The notes: generated from the sequence alone by a model not told the origin. DNA of 64,000 nucleotides from Paenibacillus daejeonensis DSM 15491 (GCF_000378385.1 NZ_KB899673.1:1-64000), one strand, 5' to 3'; counted from the first letter of the stretch, positions 33,150 to 42,363 are shown. Translations and numbers: made by a program.

Positions 33150-33196
33150 AAAAAGCCGTTTGTTCTCCCGGACCGGGAGAACAAACGGCTCTTTTA
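33150..33196. terminator. Strong bidirectional terminator
   Basis: GCCGTTTGTTCTCCCG and CGGGAGAACAAACGGC form a 16-bp perfect stem with AAAAAA before and TTTT after, at the end of the GSP17M gene. Confidence 0.92.
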
Positions 33197-33200
33197 ATTG

Positions 33201-33743
33201 TTAGTGAATGTCAATCGCTCCACTGCTGCGGAAGACGGCTTCAGCCTTGTCCAGGCGATTAATGCCACTGTCCGTTTTCTCTGCATCATCTTCAAGATCC
33301 ACTACGATGAGAAGTGAGCCTTCGCGGATTGCATCGCGGGCAGAATCGGCTTCCTTGCTGCCCAGTCCGAGCGTACGCAGAGCGTCGCGAATGCCATCAT
33401 TGTCGTCTGATCTGAAGTCGCGGCGGAACAAACCGCCAAAGAATCCTGCACCCACTGCCGGAGCTGCGCCATAGGTGTTGCCAGCTGCAGTGGAACCGCC
33501 AGGGTTGCCAACACCCATGCCACCTACTGCAAGCGGAATGCCTACCACACCACCGTCATTGTTTTCTGCGATTTCTTGGACCTCCTGAGTTGGAACGTCG
33601 GTTTCGGCTTCAATCCGGTGCGTGTGGTCACTATCTCTAGCCAGTACCTGCAGCTCCCCCGCTGAAAAACCTTCCTTCTCCAGCAATTCTACAGCTTCGA
33701 TTGCCTGCTGCTCCATTTTAAATACGCCAATTTTTTTACCCAT
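33201..33743 (-). CDS. General stress protein 17M-like (YflT domain)
   Basis: 180 residues. The N-terminal half (KKIGVFKMEQQAIEAVELLEKEGFSAGELQVLARD) is the heat-induced stress protein YflT domain. A glycine-rich middle (GGMGVGNPGG...GGLFRRDF) and a C-terminal domain (EADSARDAIREGSLLIVVDLE) follow. SigB-dependent in Bacillus by family knowledge. AAGGAGGG precedes ATG at 33743. It lies 70 bp downstream of a 52-aa membrane-protein gene that has a SigB-like promoter, so the two are likely one operon. Confidence 0.88.
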   Translation of the reverse strand: MGKKIGVFKMEQQAIEAVELLEKEGFSAGELQVLARDSDHTHRIEAETDVPTQEVQEIAENNDGGVVGIPLAVGGMGVGNPGGSTAAGNTYGAAPAVGAGFFGGLFRRDFRSDDNDGIRDALRTLGLGSKEADSARDAIREGSLLIVVDLEDDAEKTDSGINRLDKAEAVFRSSGAIDIH

Positions 33744-33813
33744 GGTAATACCCTCCTTAGGAAGAATTAAAATTTATAGTTAAATAGTGTATTTCCGGTG
33801 GTCGGGCCGAGTT

Positions 33814-33972
33814 TTAGAACATTGGGAACACGTAGTTCACCAAGAAGTACAACGCACCGAAGAAAATGATGATGTAAGCAGCATACTTAATAAAAGTGGC
33901 TGCTACATGGCTGGGTTCGCTGCGTTTCTCAACATGTCTTTCCTCTACATCAATATTACGGTTCTGTTGCAT
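33814..33972 (-). CDS. Small membrane protein, 52 aa
   Basis: Short gene starting MQQNRNIDVEERHVEKR, ending in one hydrophobic span (FIKYAAYIIIFFGALYFLVN). ATG at 33972 follows GAGAGGGG by about ten bases. It is preceded by a SigB-like promoter (34022-34047) and followed by the GSP17M gene. Likely a stress-induced tail-anchored membrane peptide; no named family recognised. Not reported by size-limited ORF callers. Confidence 0.8.
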   Translation of the reverse strand: MQQNRNIDVEERHVEKRSEPSHVAATFIKYAAYIIIFFGALYFLVNYVFPMF

Positions 33973-34021
33973 TCTTATCGTCCCCTCTCAGCATTGGCTT
34001 GATTCGCCTTGTTGAGCATCT

Positions 34022-34047
34022 TTACCCGCCTGCATCCGCTCCCAAAC
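34022..34047 (-). promoter_or_regulatory. SigB-type promoter for the 52-aa protein and GSP17M
   Basis: On the minus strand GTTTGG (34042-34047), 14-bp spacer, GGGTAA (34022-34027). Starts 50 bp before the small gene. Confidence 0.6.
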
Positions 34048-34128
34048 ATGGGCAAACGCCGGGTCAAGGGCTTTTTGTAATCTTAATTAAAACTTTGAGA
34101 ACGAACATGTTTAAGGCTCCAAAAGACT

Positions 34129-34154
34129 GGTTAATAATCATTTGAATAAGGTAT
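34129..34154 (+). promoter_or_regulatory. Possible SigB autoregulatory promoter of rsbV
   Basis: GGTTAA (34129-34134), 14-bp spacer, AGGTAT (34149-34154), about 64 bp before rsbV. Autoregulation of the rsbV-rsbW-sigB unit is standard in Bacillus. Confidence 0.55.
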
Positions 34155-34217
34155 GATATGAAGAACCAGGCAAGACAAGTTTAGACATTTACGTATTCTG
34201 AGTCAGGAGAGGAAAAG

Positions 34218-34544
34218 ATGAAACAACCGGATAAATTTCAACTGCGCACAGAAACCAAGGAAGGCAAATGCATTGTCTACGTTAGCGGCGAATTGGATCT
34301 AGAAGTAGCGACGCAGATGCGTGCGGCAATGGCCCCTCTGGTGGAGCTGACAGACCGCGAGCTGACTCTTAATCTCAGAGATCTGAAGTATATCGATAGC
34401 ACCGGGATTGGTATCCTGCTGTCTGTACTTAAGGCCAGAAACGCGCAAAATGCGCCGTTTACAGTGGAGGCGATCCCGCCTACAATAAAAAAATTGTTCG
34501 ACATGACCGGCATCACGCCGTTTTTCACTCAAAAGATCGTCTAG
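34218..34544 (+). CDS. rsbV: Anti-anti-sigma factor RsbV
   Basis: 108 residues, a single STAS domain. The phospho-acceptor loop reads DLKYIDSTGIGILLS with Ser at about residue 57. Unphosphorylated RsbV binds RsbW and frees SigB. AGGAGAGG before the start. First gene of rsbV-rsbW-sigB; a PP2C phosphatase that could dephosphorylate it is encoded at 37068-38273. Confidence 0.93.
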   Translation: MKQPDKFQLRTETKEGKCIVYVSGELDLEVATQMRAAMAPLVELTDRELTLNLRDLKYIDSTGIGILLSVLKARNAQNAPFTVEAIPPTIKKLFDMTGITPFFTQKIV

Positions 34545-34570
34545 AATATAACGTTAAGAAGGGAACGAGG

Positions 34571-35065
34571 ATGAACGCGATGAAAGCGACCGAAGAGATG
34601 GTTACGCTACAAGTGCCGGCCACTGCAGAATATGTGGATCTGGTCCGGGTCACCTTATATGGAATCGCAGCAAAAATGGGATTCTCGTATGAAGAGATCG
34701 AGGATATGAAGGTTGCCGTATCGGAGGCTTGCAATAATGCCGTTCTTCACGCTTATGGCAATCCTGCTACAGGAACCACTGCAATGGCGCCAGATGAGCA
34801 GCCACGGATGGAGATTCGTTACATTAAGAAAGAAGACGCCTTGTCTATTGTTGTGAAGGATGAAGGACAGAGCTTCGATGCCGTTGCGGCAGTCGGAGCA
34901 CCTCAGGCCTCGCCACTTATGGGTAAATCCATTGGCGAGATCAACCCCGGGGGACTGGGACTATATCTTATGCAGGCGCTAATGGATCAGGTGGAGGTGC
35001 ACAGTGAGTCGGGTACTGAAGTTATACTGACCAAACGCCTTGTCAGGAGTGAAGAGACGGCATGA
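34571..35065 (+). CDS. rsbW: Anti-sigma B factor / serine kinase RsbW
   Basis: 164 residues with a GHKL ATPase fold: N-box EDMKVAVSEACNNAVLHAYG (about 45-65), G1 VKDEGQSFD and G2 GGLGLYLMQALMDQVEV. It holds SigB inactive and phosphorylates RsbV. Two close ATGs (34571, 34580) are possible. The stop overlaps the sigB start by 4 bp (ATGA). Confidence 0.94.
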   Translation: MNAMKATEEMVTLQVPATAEYVDLVRVTLYGIAAKMGFSYEEIEDMKVAVSEACNNAVLHAYGNPATGTTAMAPDEQPRMEIRYIKKEDALSIVVKDEGQSFDAVAAVGAPQASPLMGKSIGEINPGGLGLYLMQALMDQVEVHSESGTEVILTKRLVRSEETA

Positions 35066-35826
35066 GTACGCAACCGGCAGAATCTTCGCCCTTCGAGCCT
35101 GCGGCTCTTATCCTGGCCTACCAGGAGAACCCGACAAACGAAGCGGCGACACAGCTAATCGAATTCTATGAACCTATGGTTCGAATGGCGGCCGGCAAAA
35201 TTTCGAGAAACCGTCCCGACTTGTACGAAGATTTGTATCAGGTTGGACAGATGGCACTCCTCCGTTTATTCGGACAATATGATGCCTCTGTAGGCGTTCA
35301 ATTCGAGCCGTACGCCATGAAGAGTATTATCGGCCATATGAAGAACTATCTGCGAGACAAGTCATGGTATGTCCAGGTCCCCAGACGCATTAAGGAAAAG
35401 GGTATTGTCGTCCAACAAGCGATCGATCACCTGACGGTCCAACTGGAACGGTCCCCTAATGTGGATGAGATTGCCTCTTATCTTGAGCTCTCTTATGAAG
35501 AGACGCTTGAAATCCTGGCTGGACGCGACCTGTATCATTATGTGTCACTGGACACGCCGATCTCGGAGGAAGACAGCAATACCACGCTGGGCGAACTGAT
35601 CGGTTCCCAAGCAGATGATTTTGATACCGTCGACAAGAAACTGGATTTGCAATCGGCTATGGCCAAGCTCAAGCCGGAAGAACAGCAAGTGTTGCTTCTG
35701 GTATTTGATGAAGGCTTGCCGCAACGGACGATCGCTGATCAGCTGGGTGTCTCCCAGATGAGCATCTCGCGCATCCAGAAGCGAGCAATCGACAAGCTGA
35801 AGCAGCTGTTGACGGAAGCGGAATAA
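35062..35826 (+). CDS. sigB: RNA polymerase sigma factor SigB
   Basis: 254 residues. Region 2 (YEDLYQVGQMALLRLFGQYD...FEPYAMKSIIGHMKNYLRD), region 3 (RIKEKGIVVQQAIDHL) and a region 4 HTH (LPQRTIADQLGVSQMSISRIQ) are all present. Directs the general stress regulon. Coupled to rsbW through ATGA. Promoter-like sequences of its type precede several genes in this window. Confidence 0.94.
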   Translation: MSTQPAESSPFEPAALILAYQENPTNEAATQLIEFYEPMVRMAAGKISRNRPDLYEDLYQVGQMALLRLFGQYDASVGVQFEPYAMKSIIGHMKNYLRDKSWYVQVPRRIKEKGIVVQQAIDHLTVQLERSPNVDEIASYLELSYEETLEILAGRDLYHYVSLDTPISEEDSNTTLGELIGSQADDFDTVDKKLDLQSAMAKLKPEEQQVLLLVFDEGLPQRTIADQLGVSQMSISRIQKRAIDKLKQLLTEAE

Positions 35827-35838
35827 TACGGTTATGAA

Positions 35839-35877
35839 GGCACCTTCTGTCCGAATGGACCAGAAGTGTGCCTTTTA
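35839..35877 (+). terminator. Terminator of rsbV-rsbW-sigB
   Basis: AAGGCAC-TTCTG pairs with CAGAA-GTGCCTT and is followed by TTATT. Confidence 0.8.
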
Positions 35878-35907
35878 TTCTGACTTACGGGAGGTGGACA
35901 TATCGCC

Positions 35908-37020
35908 ATGAATTATCGCCACTTACGCTATCCCGGAGGCTGGGAATGGCATGTGCTGCTTCCCTCCCCCGGCTCTCCAGATGATGCTGAAATGCGTAAA
36001 GAGCTTCCAGAGCTCTTCGCTTGGGTAGAGTCTGCGCTGGAACGCCAAACCAATCATATTGCCATATCCGAGCATGTAGAGGGCGTAACGGCTCTCCACG
36101 GCACTTTAATGATGCAGGTGCAAGGGAATCGTCAGGAAACGGCCCCTCTCCATTTCTGGTCAGACCGGAACAGGCTTGTGATGATCCCGCCGGACGCCTC
36201 CCTCCCAGCACGTCTCCAACTGCCCCCTTGGCAGTTCAAGCTGGAGCGATGCGCCAATGCCCCCGAGGCCCTGCTGGTTGTTCTGCAAGCGTTGCTGGAC
36301 CGGTTTCATGAGGGGTTGGACCGTTTTGAGCAACGGCTAAGCTTACTGGAGACGTCGATGCAATCACGCAATCGAGCCGACCTGCTGGATGAGATTTTCG
36401 AGCGCCGGTACGAGCTGCTGCACTGGAACCATCTGTTCATTCCGATTCGGGAAATCGAAGGCGCTGCACGTGAGGCGTTCCTGGCGGCACTCTCAGATAC
36501 CGAGACGGCCATGCGCCTGCAGCATCGACTCGTGCGGATCGAAGCGTTGCTTCAGCACTACAGTGCCGAAATCGACACGCTCATCTCGATGGATGATGCG
36601 ATAGCCAGCTTTCGGGGCAACGATATCATGAAGACCCTGACGATCTTCACGGCCCTCTTCACGCCGGCTACTGTAGCTGGCGCCTTGTGGGGCATGAACT
36701 TTCGCAGGATTCCATGGTCGGCCGAACCCGCTGGCTTCCTGCTAGTCTGTGCCGTCGTCACGGGGTTCACATTGCTTATCTATCTCTGGTTATGGCGCAA
36801 GGGGTGGACCGGCGATCTGCTTCTGAGCCACAAGCGTCAACGGAACAGATCTCACCGTCTGCCTCTACCGGAGCTCCCTGATCCTTCCGGTACCCCTGTT
36901 CGCTCCCGCAGGAGCCGCGGGCAAGAAAGAGTCATAAAAGAAACCCCATCACCCGAAAGGGACGGCGAAGATCGGCAGATCCGGGAATCTCGTGCTTCGC
37001 GCCATCGTAAACCTAAATAA
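35908..37020 (+). CDS. corA: CorA-family divalent cation transporter
   Basis: 370 residues. A large N-terminal cytosolic domain and long stalk helix (to about 250) lead to two membrane spans. The first ends in the family signature GMN (GALWGMNFRRIP, about residue 268) and the second is FLLVCAVVTGFTLLIYLWLW. Such pentamers carry Mg2+ or Co2+ or Zn2+. An unusually long basic C-terminal tail (about 60 residues, RSRRSRGQERV...) extends beyond the normal end. GGGAGGTGG precedes the start by 11 bases. Confidence 0.88.
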   Translation: MNYRHLRYPGGWEWHVLLPSPGSPDDAEMRKELPELFAWVESALERQTNHIAISEHVEGVTALHGTLMMQVQGNRQETAPLHFWSDRNRLVMIPPDASLPARLQLPPWQFKLERCANAPEALLVVLQALLDRFHEGLDRFEQRLSLLETSMQSRNRADLLDEIFERRYELLHWNHLFIPIREIEGAAREAFLAALSDTETAMRLQHRLVRIEALLQHYSAEIDTLISMDDAIASFRGNDIMKTLTIFTALFTPATVAGALWGMNFRRIPWSAEPAGFLLVCAVVTGFTLLIYLWLWRKGWTGDLLLSHKRQRNRSHRLPLPELPDPSGTPVRSRRSRGQERVIKETPSPERDGEDRQIRESRASRHRKPK

Positions 37021-37058
37021 ATCACCCGCGGCAATGGACTGCTGCGGGTGATTTATTT
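37015..37058. terminator. Bidirectional terminator between corA and the PP2C gene
   Basis: AAATAAATCACCCGC and GCGGGTGATTTATTT are perfect 15-bp inverted arms between two convergent genes. Confidence 0.9.
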
Positions 37059-37067
37059 GGGCTTGTC

Positions 37068-38273
37068 CTATTTGAGATGGACCCAGACGAGACAACGGTC
37101 ATCTGCCCGGTTCGAAGGAATCTCATCGGCAAAAAATTGCTCTGACCATTGGTCAATTGTATTCTCTGCGCCATTGGTTTCCGCCAGCTTCTCGTGCAAG
37201 CGATCCAGCTTGTCCTCATCCGGCGCATCGACCATCTCCAGGATGCCGTCCGTTACCATAACGATGCGGTCGCCTTTGGCGATAGGCACCGTCTGCTTGT
37301 GAATCTCAATGTTCTCAAACAGACCGATCGCCGAGCAGCCGCCTTCCAGACGGAACGGTGCTTCACCGTTTGATCGCAGCAGCACGCCCGGTGGATGTCC
37401 GGCATTCACATACTCGACGATGCCTTTCTCCACATCAACAACCAGATAAATCGCTGTATAGTAGTATTGAATAAGCTGGTCAGTGAACTGCAGCTGCATG
37501 GCCCGGCGATTCAACTCGTGAACGACACGCTGGGGATCCACAAGCTTGATCATGGCGTCCTTCAGGACAGAGGCAATAAACATGCAGACCAGCGAGGACG
37601 AGATCCCATGTCCCATGGCGTCCACGACGGCAACCCCGTACCGGTGATCGTCAATGCGATGCCAGGCATAAAGATCCCCCGCCAGCTCTTCGGACGGGGA
37701 GAAGATCGATCCGATATCAATACCCTGCTCCGACACCGGCTGCGGCAACACTGCAGATTGAACCTCCTTGGCGAGCAGCAGCTCTTCATGCAGACGACGG
37801 TCTCGCTCATTGTGCCAGTCTTTTTCTTCCTTCAGTCGCAGAGCAACCCGGATTCGGGCCAAGAGCTCGATCTTATTAATCGGCTTGGTCACATAGTCGC
37901 TTGCTCCGGCATCCAGAGCTTCGGCGAGTTTCTTGGAATCTCCAATCGCCGTAACCATAATAATCGGAATATCCCGCAGCCGCTCCGAATTTTGCATGGC
38001 CCGGCAGGCGGCGATGCCATCGATTTTCGGCATCATCATATCCAACAAGATCAGGTCGAAGCCATGATCATTGATCACGTGCTCCTCCGGTTCTTCACCT
38101 GTTGGGGTCAACCCCACCAGTTCAAACAATTCCATGCCTGAACTGGCAGAATGCACATTCCGGTACCCCGCCCGCTTCAGCATTTCCTGAACCACGGTTA
38201 CGTTCATTGGATTATCATCCACAATCAGAATTTTCATTTTCCAGCTTTTTGACATTCTTTCCTGTCTGTCCAT
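37068..38273 (-). CDS. Response-regulator-linked PP2C phosphatase (RsbU/RsbP-like)
   Basis: 401 residues. N-terminal receiver domain (LIVDDNPMNV, phospho-Asp in LILLDMMMPKIDG, TKPINK) is followed by a coiled linker (LHEELLLAKEVQSAVLPQ) and a SpoIIE-type PP2C domain (AGDLYAWHRIDDHRYGVAVVDAMGHGISSS; late GDRIVMVTDGILE). This REC-PP2C layout activates RsbV-type antagonists in response to a histidine kinase. Its place 1.2 kb from rsbV-rsbW-sigB makes RsbV the likely substrate. No cognate kinase is adjacent. Confidence 0.93.
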   Translation of the reverse strand: MDRQERMSKSWKMKILIVDDNPMNVTVVQEMLKRAGYRNVHSASSGMELFELVGLTPTGEEPEEHVINDHGFDLILLDMMMPKIDGIAACRAMQNSERLRDIPIIMVTAIGDSKKLAEALDAGASDYVTKPINKIELLARIRVALRLKEEKDWHNERDRRLHEELLLAKEVQSAVLPQPVSEQGIDIGSIFSPSEELAGDLYAWHRIDDHRYGVAVVDAMGHGISSSLVCMFIASVLKDAMIKLVDPQRVVHELNRRAMQLQFTDQLIQYYYTAIYLVVDVEKGIVEYVNAGHPPGVLLRSNGEAPFRLEGGCSAIGLFENIEIHKQTVPIAKGDRIVMVTDGILEMVDAPDEDKLDRLHEKLAETNGAENTIDQWSEQFFADEIPSNRADDRCLVWVHLK

Positions 38274-38288
38274 ACGCCGTCTCCTATT

Positions 38289-38876
38289 CTAGCTTAACCG
38301 TCTGTTCAAGTTCGTCGTTTGTTCTTCTGCGACCGGTTGCTCCTTGATGGATTCTGATACGACAATTTCACTGGTAGCCGCTACCGCAGGCTGACTTGTT
38401 TTCTTGAGAGCCTGCAGGGCATTCTGGATCCCACGGACCGCCTTAACCCCAGTGTCGACCCAATCCAGCCACTTCATGCTATCTTCCGTCGCAGGCATTG
38501 CTGCTTTGGCTGCTGTCTTGCGATCCACCTGTGCTACAGCATGCTGCGATTTACGCTTCAGACTGCCAACCCAGCTTGTCGATACTTCGCGAGCAGCTGT
38601 TGTTACTTCATTAACTACGGTTCCTACATCACGCACGGAGGACATCAGCGGTTCAACCGCTCCCACCTGTGTGTTGACCTGACCAATCAAGTCGCGTACA
38701 TTGCCGACCAGACCTTCTACGTCATCTTTGGATGTGTTAATCAAATCCCGAGCTTCTCGCAACGTCTCATTGGCCGTTTCAATCGACTGCTGGGCTTTAC
38801 GGAGCGTCTGGACCAAGAAGATCACTAACACTGCCACCGAGATTGCCATGATCAGCACACTAATTTCCATTATCAT
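38289..38876 (-). CDS. DUF948 domain protein (membrane, stress-associated)
   Basis: 195 residues from ATG at 38876, eight bases after GGAGG. One N-terminal membrane span (IMEISVLIMAISVAVLVIFLVQTL) precedes a long helix with heptad character (TANETLREARDLINTSKDDVEGLVGNV), as in DUF948 proteins. It is 15 bp upstream of the PP2C gene, so both are likely one operon. A SigB-like promoter lies upstream at 38938-38963, suggesting positive feedback on the phosphatase. Confidence 0.85.
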   Translation of the reverse strand: MIMEISVLIMAISVAVLVIFLVQTLRKAQQSIETANETLREARDLINTSKDDVEGLVGNVRDLIGQVNTQVGAVEPLMSSVRDVGTVVNEVTTAAREVSTSWVGSLKRKSQHAVAQVDRKTAAKAAMPATEDSMKWLDWVDTGVKAVRGIQNALQALKKTSQPAVAATSEIVVSESIKEQPVAEEQTTNLNRRLS

Positions 38877-38937
38877 TATGCTTACCTCCATTTTTGGTCC
38901 GTTTATCCGAACACTCATAATTTTCACTTGTATATCG

Positions 38938-38963
38938 TTACCCTCCGACTATTCGGCTGAATC
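38938..38963 (-). promoter_or_regulatory. SigB-like promoter of the DUF948-PP2C unit
   Basis: On the minus strand GATTCA (38958-38963), 14-bp spacer, GGGTAA (38938-38943). The -35 departs from GTTTAA but is the same as that before the GSP26-like gene. Confidence 0.5.
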
Positions 38964-39252
38964 AGTTTTGACGTGTTCGCCCAAGTCTCCCAAGCCGGTT
39001 ATAACGGACCCTCCACCTCCACCATACAAACATTTTTGGCCCTATAGATGTAAGAGAAATATTTGCTAAATGTTATTCAAATCGAAGTTGTTTCAACCTC
39101 TGTTTTCCCGGTTAATTCTCCACCAAGCGAGGTTGCAGCCGCTTGATACTCAAGCTTCCCGAACCCCATTCGGGGACATGCGCATCAAGCGAACGCAGTC
39201 CGGGAATAACCGTGACCTTGACTTCATACACTATATGTAGAAAGGATGAGTG

Positions 39253-39420
39253 ATGACTATGTTAAGATGGGCAGCAATTTTCTTCATTATTGCGATCGTG
39301 GCAGCAATCTTCGGATTCGGGGGCATTGTAGATGCCGCTGCAGGCGTAGCCAAAGTACTATTCTTTATCTTCCTGATCCTCTTCGTGGTATCTCTGATTA
39401 CCGGACGAAGGTCAGCTTGA
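39253..39420 (+). CDS. DUF1328-type small membrane protein, 55 aa
   Basis: [22 protein letters not shown] followed by [16 protein letters not shown] and a second span ending ITGRRSA. This is the two-span pattern of DUF1328/YtjA proteins, often stress-induced. AAAGGATGAG precedes ATG at 39253. A weak SigB-like pair GCATCA-N14-GGGAAT lies at 39182-39207. Missed by size-limited ORF callers. Confidence 0.9.
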   Translation: MTMLRWAAIFFIIAIVAAIFGFGGIVDAAAGVAKVLFFIFLILFVVSLITGRRSA

Positions 39421-39455
39421 CGGTCGTCATGAATCCATCATGATAAGAACCACTG

Positions 39456-39490
39456 CAAAACCGCAGCAGGCATAGCCTGCTGCGGTTTTG
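39456..39490. terminator. Bidirectional terminator
   Basis: AAAACCGCAGCAGGC and GCCTGCTGCGGTTTT are perfect arms around a short loop, between the DUF1328 gene and the convergent oxidoreductase gene. Confidence 0.9.
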
Positions 39491-39509
39491 TGCGTCTTGC
39501 GACCTTCAC

Positions 39510-40481
39510 TTAGATAATCCGCACCGGCTGCTCAATCATAGCCGAGCGGTTGGCTGCGGCAGTTACCTGCTGTGTACGCCAGGCATCGGCATAGCTTGAA
39601 CGAATGGCCGAAGCATCCCCGCTGCGGACCGCTTGCACGAATATTTCATTCTCCAGCTTGTACGGGTCTGTCCGGTTCTTGTGGATGACAGATTGGCCCT
39701 CTGTTGTGTAAGCCAATTGTTGATGATCCAGTTCCAGCAGTCCTTCACTCGCATAAATCTGCAATCCGGCCGATCCCGCATGCGGTGACATGCAAGTATT
39801 GGTGATGCTGGCAACTGCACCGCTCGCCATTTTCAGCGTGAGCGCCCCGACATCGGGTACGGTCACGCCATCCATCTGCTCATGCATGACACGCTGGGCA
39901 TAGGCCGCATATACCTCTGTCACTTCCCCCATGAGGTAGCGAAGCAAATCGACGATATGAGTTGTCTGCTCCATAATCTGACCGCCAGAGCCTTCCTGCT
40001 TGCGCCACCAGTAGACCCCCGGCATCCCGCCCAGCCATCGGCCGATCGCCATCCCTGCTGTCTGTCCGGCCAATAGCTCCTTGGCTCTGGCCGCATTATC
40101 CATGTAGCGGAAATGATAGCCGACCGAGGTAATCAACCCCTTGGCTGTCACCTGCTCCAGGATAGCGGTTGGCGTCTCAAGATCAGTACCGAGCGGTTTT
40201 TCTACCAGAAATGGAATGCCCGCCGACACCAGAGCCAACTCAATATCGCCATGAGCAAATGGTGGTACGCATATGTATGCTGCATCCAGCTTGGTCCCCT
40301 CCAACATGTCCGTTACTCCGCCATATGCCGCAGCACTAGGATAACGACCAGCCAAGACCGCCGCCTTCTCGCTGCTGCTTCCACAAACCGCGGCTACTCT
40401 GACACCCTCCATGCCGGATAGAATGTCCCCATGCTTCTGGGAAAATGAACCTGTACCAATAAGACCGATGTTTAGTGTCAT
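39510..40481 (-). CDS. Gfo/Idh/MocA-family oxidoreductase
   Basis: 323 residues from ATG at 40481 (GAGGGGGAG upstream). N-terminal Rossmann fold (LNIGLIGTGSFSQKHGD), the EKP motif of the family (FLVEKPLGTD, about residue 95) and a C-terminal GFO/IDH dimerisation domain. It oxidises or reduces a sugar, inositol or related polyol with NAD(P). Substrate unknown and no sugar operon is adjacent. Confidence 0.9.
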   Translation of the reverse strand: MTLNIGLIGTGSFSQKHGDILSGMEGVRVAAVCGSSSEKAAVLAGRYPSAAAYGGVTDMLEGTKLDAAYICVPPFAHGDIELALVSAGIPFLVEKPLGTDLETPTAILEQVTAKGLITSVGYHFRYMDNAARAKELLAGQTAGMAIGRWLGGMPGVYWWRKQEGSGGQIMEQTTHIVDLLRYLMGEVTEVYAAYAQRVMHEQMDGVTVPDVGALTLKMASGAVASITNTCMSPHAGSAGLQIYASEGLLELDHQQLAYTTEGQSVIHKNRTDPYKLENEIFVQAVRSGDASAIRSSYADAWRTQQVTAAANRSAMIEQPVRII

Positions 40482-40659
40482 GCTGCTCCCCCTCAAGTTA
40501 GGTTAAAGAACCCATTTCAAACACATCATGATATAATCCCAGTATAGCAGACAATGACAGAAAACCAACCCTGGCAATGCCCTGTCCTGTTGGATCAGTT
40601 CATCGTTTCCAGCACTCAGGGCTGTGGTAATGGGTAACAAAGATGAAGGAGGGATATGG

Positions 40660-42363
40660 ATGCGGATCGTGCAATCCGAAGAAATGAGGAGGCTGGATCG
40701 GTATGTCATCGAAGACATCGGCGTACAAGTTGAATCCCTGATGGAAAATGCGGGGCGTTCGCTCGCGGAGCTGTTGCTGCGTCTGCATCGGGGCGAGCCG
40801 GAGAATGCTGGTCCCGTACAAGTGATGGCCGGTTCAGAGAAGATCAGCTCAGCCCGGCGCAGCGAGCTGCAGTCGGACAAGCCCTGGGTTATCCTGGCCG
40901 GTAAAGGCAACAATGGCGGAGACGGCTTGGTCGCTGCCCGCCATCTGCAGGAGTATGGCATTGCAGTCTCCATCGTCCTGGCAGAAGAGACTGACCAGCT
41001 CGGAGCCGAGGCAGCCAAGCAGCTTCGTTCAGTGAAACGGTTGAACATCGACTGCAGCGTTTACCGCCCAGCTGTTCTTGACTGGAGTCAATGGGGTGGA
41101 ATTGTCGATGCCCTGCTCGGGACAGGCACACGCGGTGAGCCCAAGGAGCCTTATGCCTCGCTGATTCGGGAAGCTAATGACAGTGGGCTGCCGATTATTG
41201 CGGCTGACGTGCCCAGCGGGCTGGACAGTGATACGGGTCAAGCTGCTGACCCTTGTATCCAGGCTACGGCGACCCTGACGTTTGCGCTGGCAAAATGCGG
41301 TCTCGCACAGCATCCGGGCGCAGCCCTCGCAGGAACCGTGCTGGTGGCCCCTGTCGGCATTCCGCCTGCGCTCCTAGATGTGGCTGCTGATCGAGAGGTT
41401 CCTGCCATCAGCCCGACCTGGCTGGTCACGCCAGCGCTGCTGCGCAACAAGCTCGGTGTCGATCCCCAGCGGCCGCGAGGCGATGATACGCACAAAGGCT
41501 CTTACGGTCACGTGCTCGTTGCTGCCGGTACCCGGGCCATGAGTGGAGCTGGGCTGCTCTGCTGCCGGGCTGCGCTTCGCAGCGGCTGCGGTCTTGTCAC
41601 CTGGGCGCTCCCGGAACGGCTGCTCGATGGCATGATTGGCATTCAACCCGAGCTGATGCTCGCCAGTATTCCGGACTTCGGCCGAGGCGACTGGTCGGCC
41701 ACCGATCCTGGTCAGCTGGCCGAGCTCACAGCTACCCGGGATGTGCTGGTTACAGGTCCTGGCATGGGTCAGCTTCCTGGCCTCTCGGGGGCGGATTCGG
41801 CACTTCCACTGTATGAGATCGATGCTGTAGCTGCAGGCATAGGCAAGGCGCCCATGCAGAGCTGGCTGCGTCAGCTCTGGCATGAGCTCCCACCGGAGAT
41901 GCCCGTCGTTATTGATGCCGATGCGCTCAATCACTTGGCTGAGGCCGGTGATTTTGCCGATTGGCCGCGCCGACCCGGCGCAGTCATTCTGACGCCGCAT
42001 CCGGGTGAAATGGCCAGACTCTGTGGTTGCCGCACAGATGAAGTTCAGCGTGACCGGATTGGAATAGCGCGACATTACGCGACAACTAACGGTGTGATCG
42101 TGGTACTCAAGGGCGCCCGCACGGTGTGCGCCGATCCGTCCGGTCAGGTCTACGTCAACCCAACGGGCAATCCGGGTATGGCTACAGGCGGCACGGGAGA
42201 TGTGCTGGCTGGCATCATCGGAGGTCTGCTTGCCCAAGGTCACTCGGCGATGGCAGCAGCTGTTTTAGGCGTCTATCTGCACGGAGCTGCCGGTGATGCG
42301 GCTGCCGGGCGCCGTCAATCTCCCGGCTCCATTATTGCCGGTGATCTGATCGCTGAATTATAG
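40660..42363 (+). CDS. nnr: Bifunctional NAD(P)H-hydrate epimerase / ADP-dependent dehydratase
   Basis: 567 residues from ATG at 40660 (GAAGGAGGG upstream). N-terminal YjeF_N epimerase domain (ILAGKGNNGGDGLVAARHL, DALLGTG, ADVPSGLDSDTG) is joined to a C-terminal dehydratase domain (YGHVLVAAGTRAMSGAG, VIDADALN, ILTPHPGEMARL, PTGNPGMATGGTGDVLAGIIGGL). It repairs hydrated NADH and NADPH. An insert of about 20 residues (PENAGPVQVMAGSEKISSA) precedes the epimerase glycine loop, longer than usual. Confidence 0.95.
   Translation: MRIVQSEEMRRLDRYVIEDIGVQVESLMENAGRSLAELLLRLHRGEPENAGPVQVMAGSEKISSARRSELQSDKPWVILAGKGNNGGDGLVAARHLQEYGIAVSIVLAEETDQLGAEAAKQLRSVKRLNIDCSVYRPAVLDWSQWGGIVDALLGTGTRGEPKEPYASLIREANDSGLPIIAADVPSGLDSDTGQAADPCIQATATLTFALAKCGLAQHPGAALAGTVLVAPVGIPPALLDVAADREVPAISPTWLVTPALLRNKLGVDPQRPRGDDTHKGSYGHVLVAAGTRAMSGAGLLCCRAALRSGCGLVTWALPERLLDGMIGIQPELMLASIPDFGRGDWSATDPGQLAELTATRDVLVTGPGMGQLPGLSGADSALPLYEIDAVAAGIGKAPMQSWLRQLWHELPPEMPVVIDADALNHLAEAGDFADWPRRPGAVILTPHPGEMARLCGCRTDEVQRDRIGIARHYATTNGVIVVLKGARTVCADPSGQVYVNPTGNPGMATGGTGDVLAGIIGGLLAQGHSAMAAAVLGVYLHGAAGDAAAGRRQSPGSIIAGDLIAEL

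Noticed and set aside
32749-33197. Long open frames on both strands over the 51-bp repeats (17-residue peptide repeats such as LFLYLLVDPPDARCNT)
   Set aside because: The frames exist only because 51 is divisible by three. There is no ribosome site, both strands are open, and the same happens at 56945-57292.
33787-34002. 71-aa plus-strand frame upstream of rsbV
   Set aside because: It is antisense to the 52-aa membrane protein gene, which has a ribosome site, a promoter and a plausible span.
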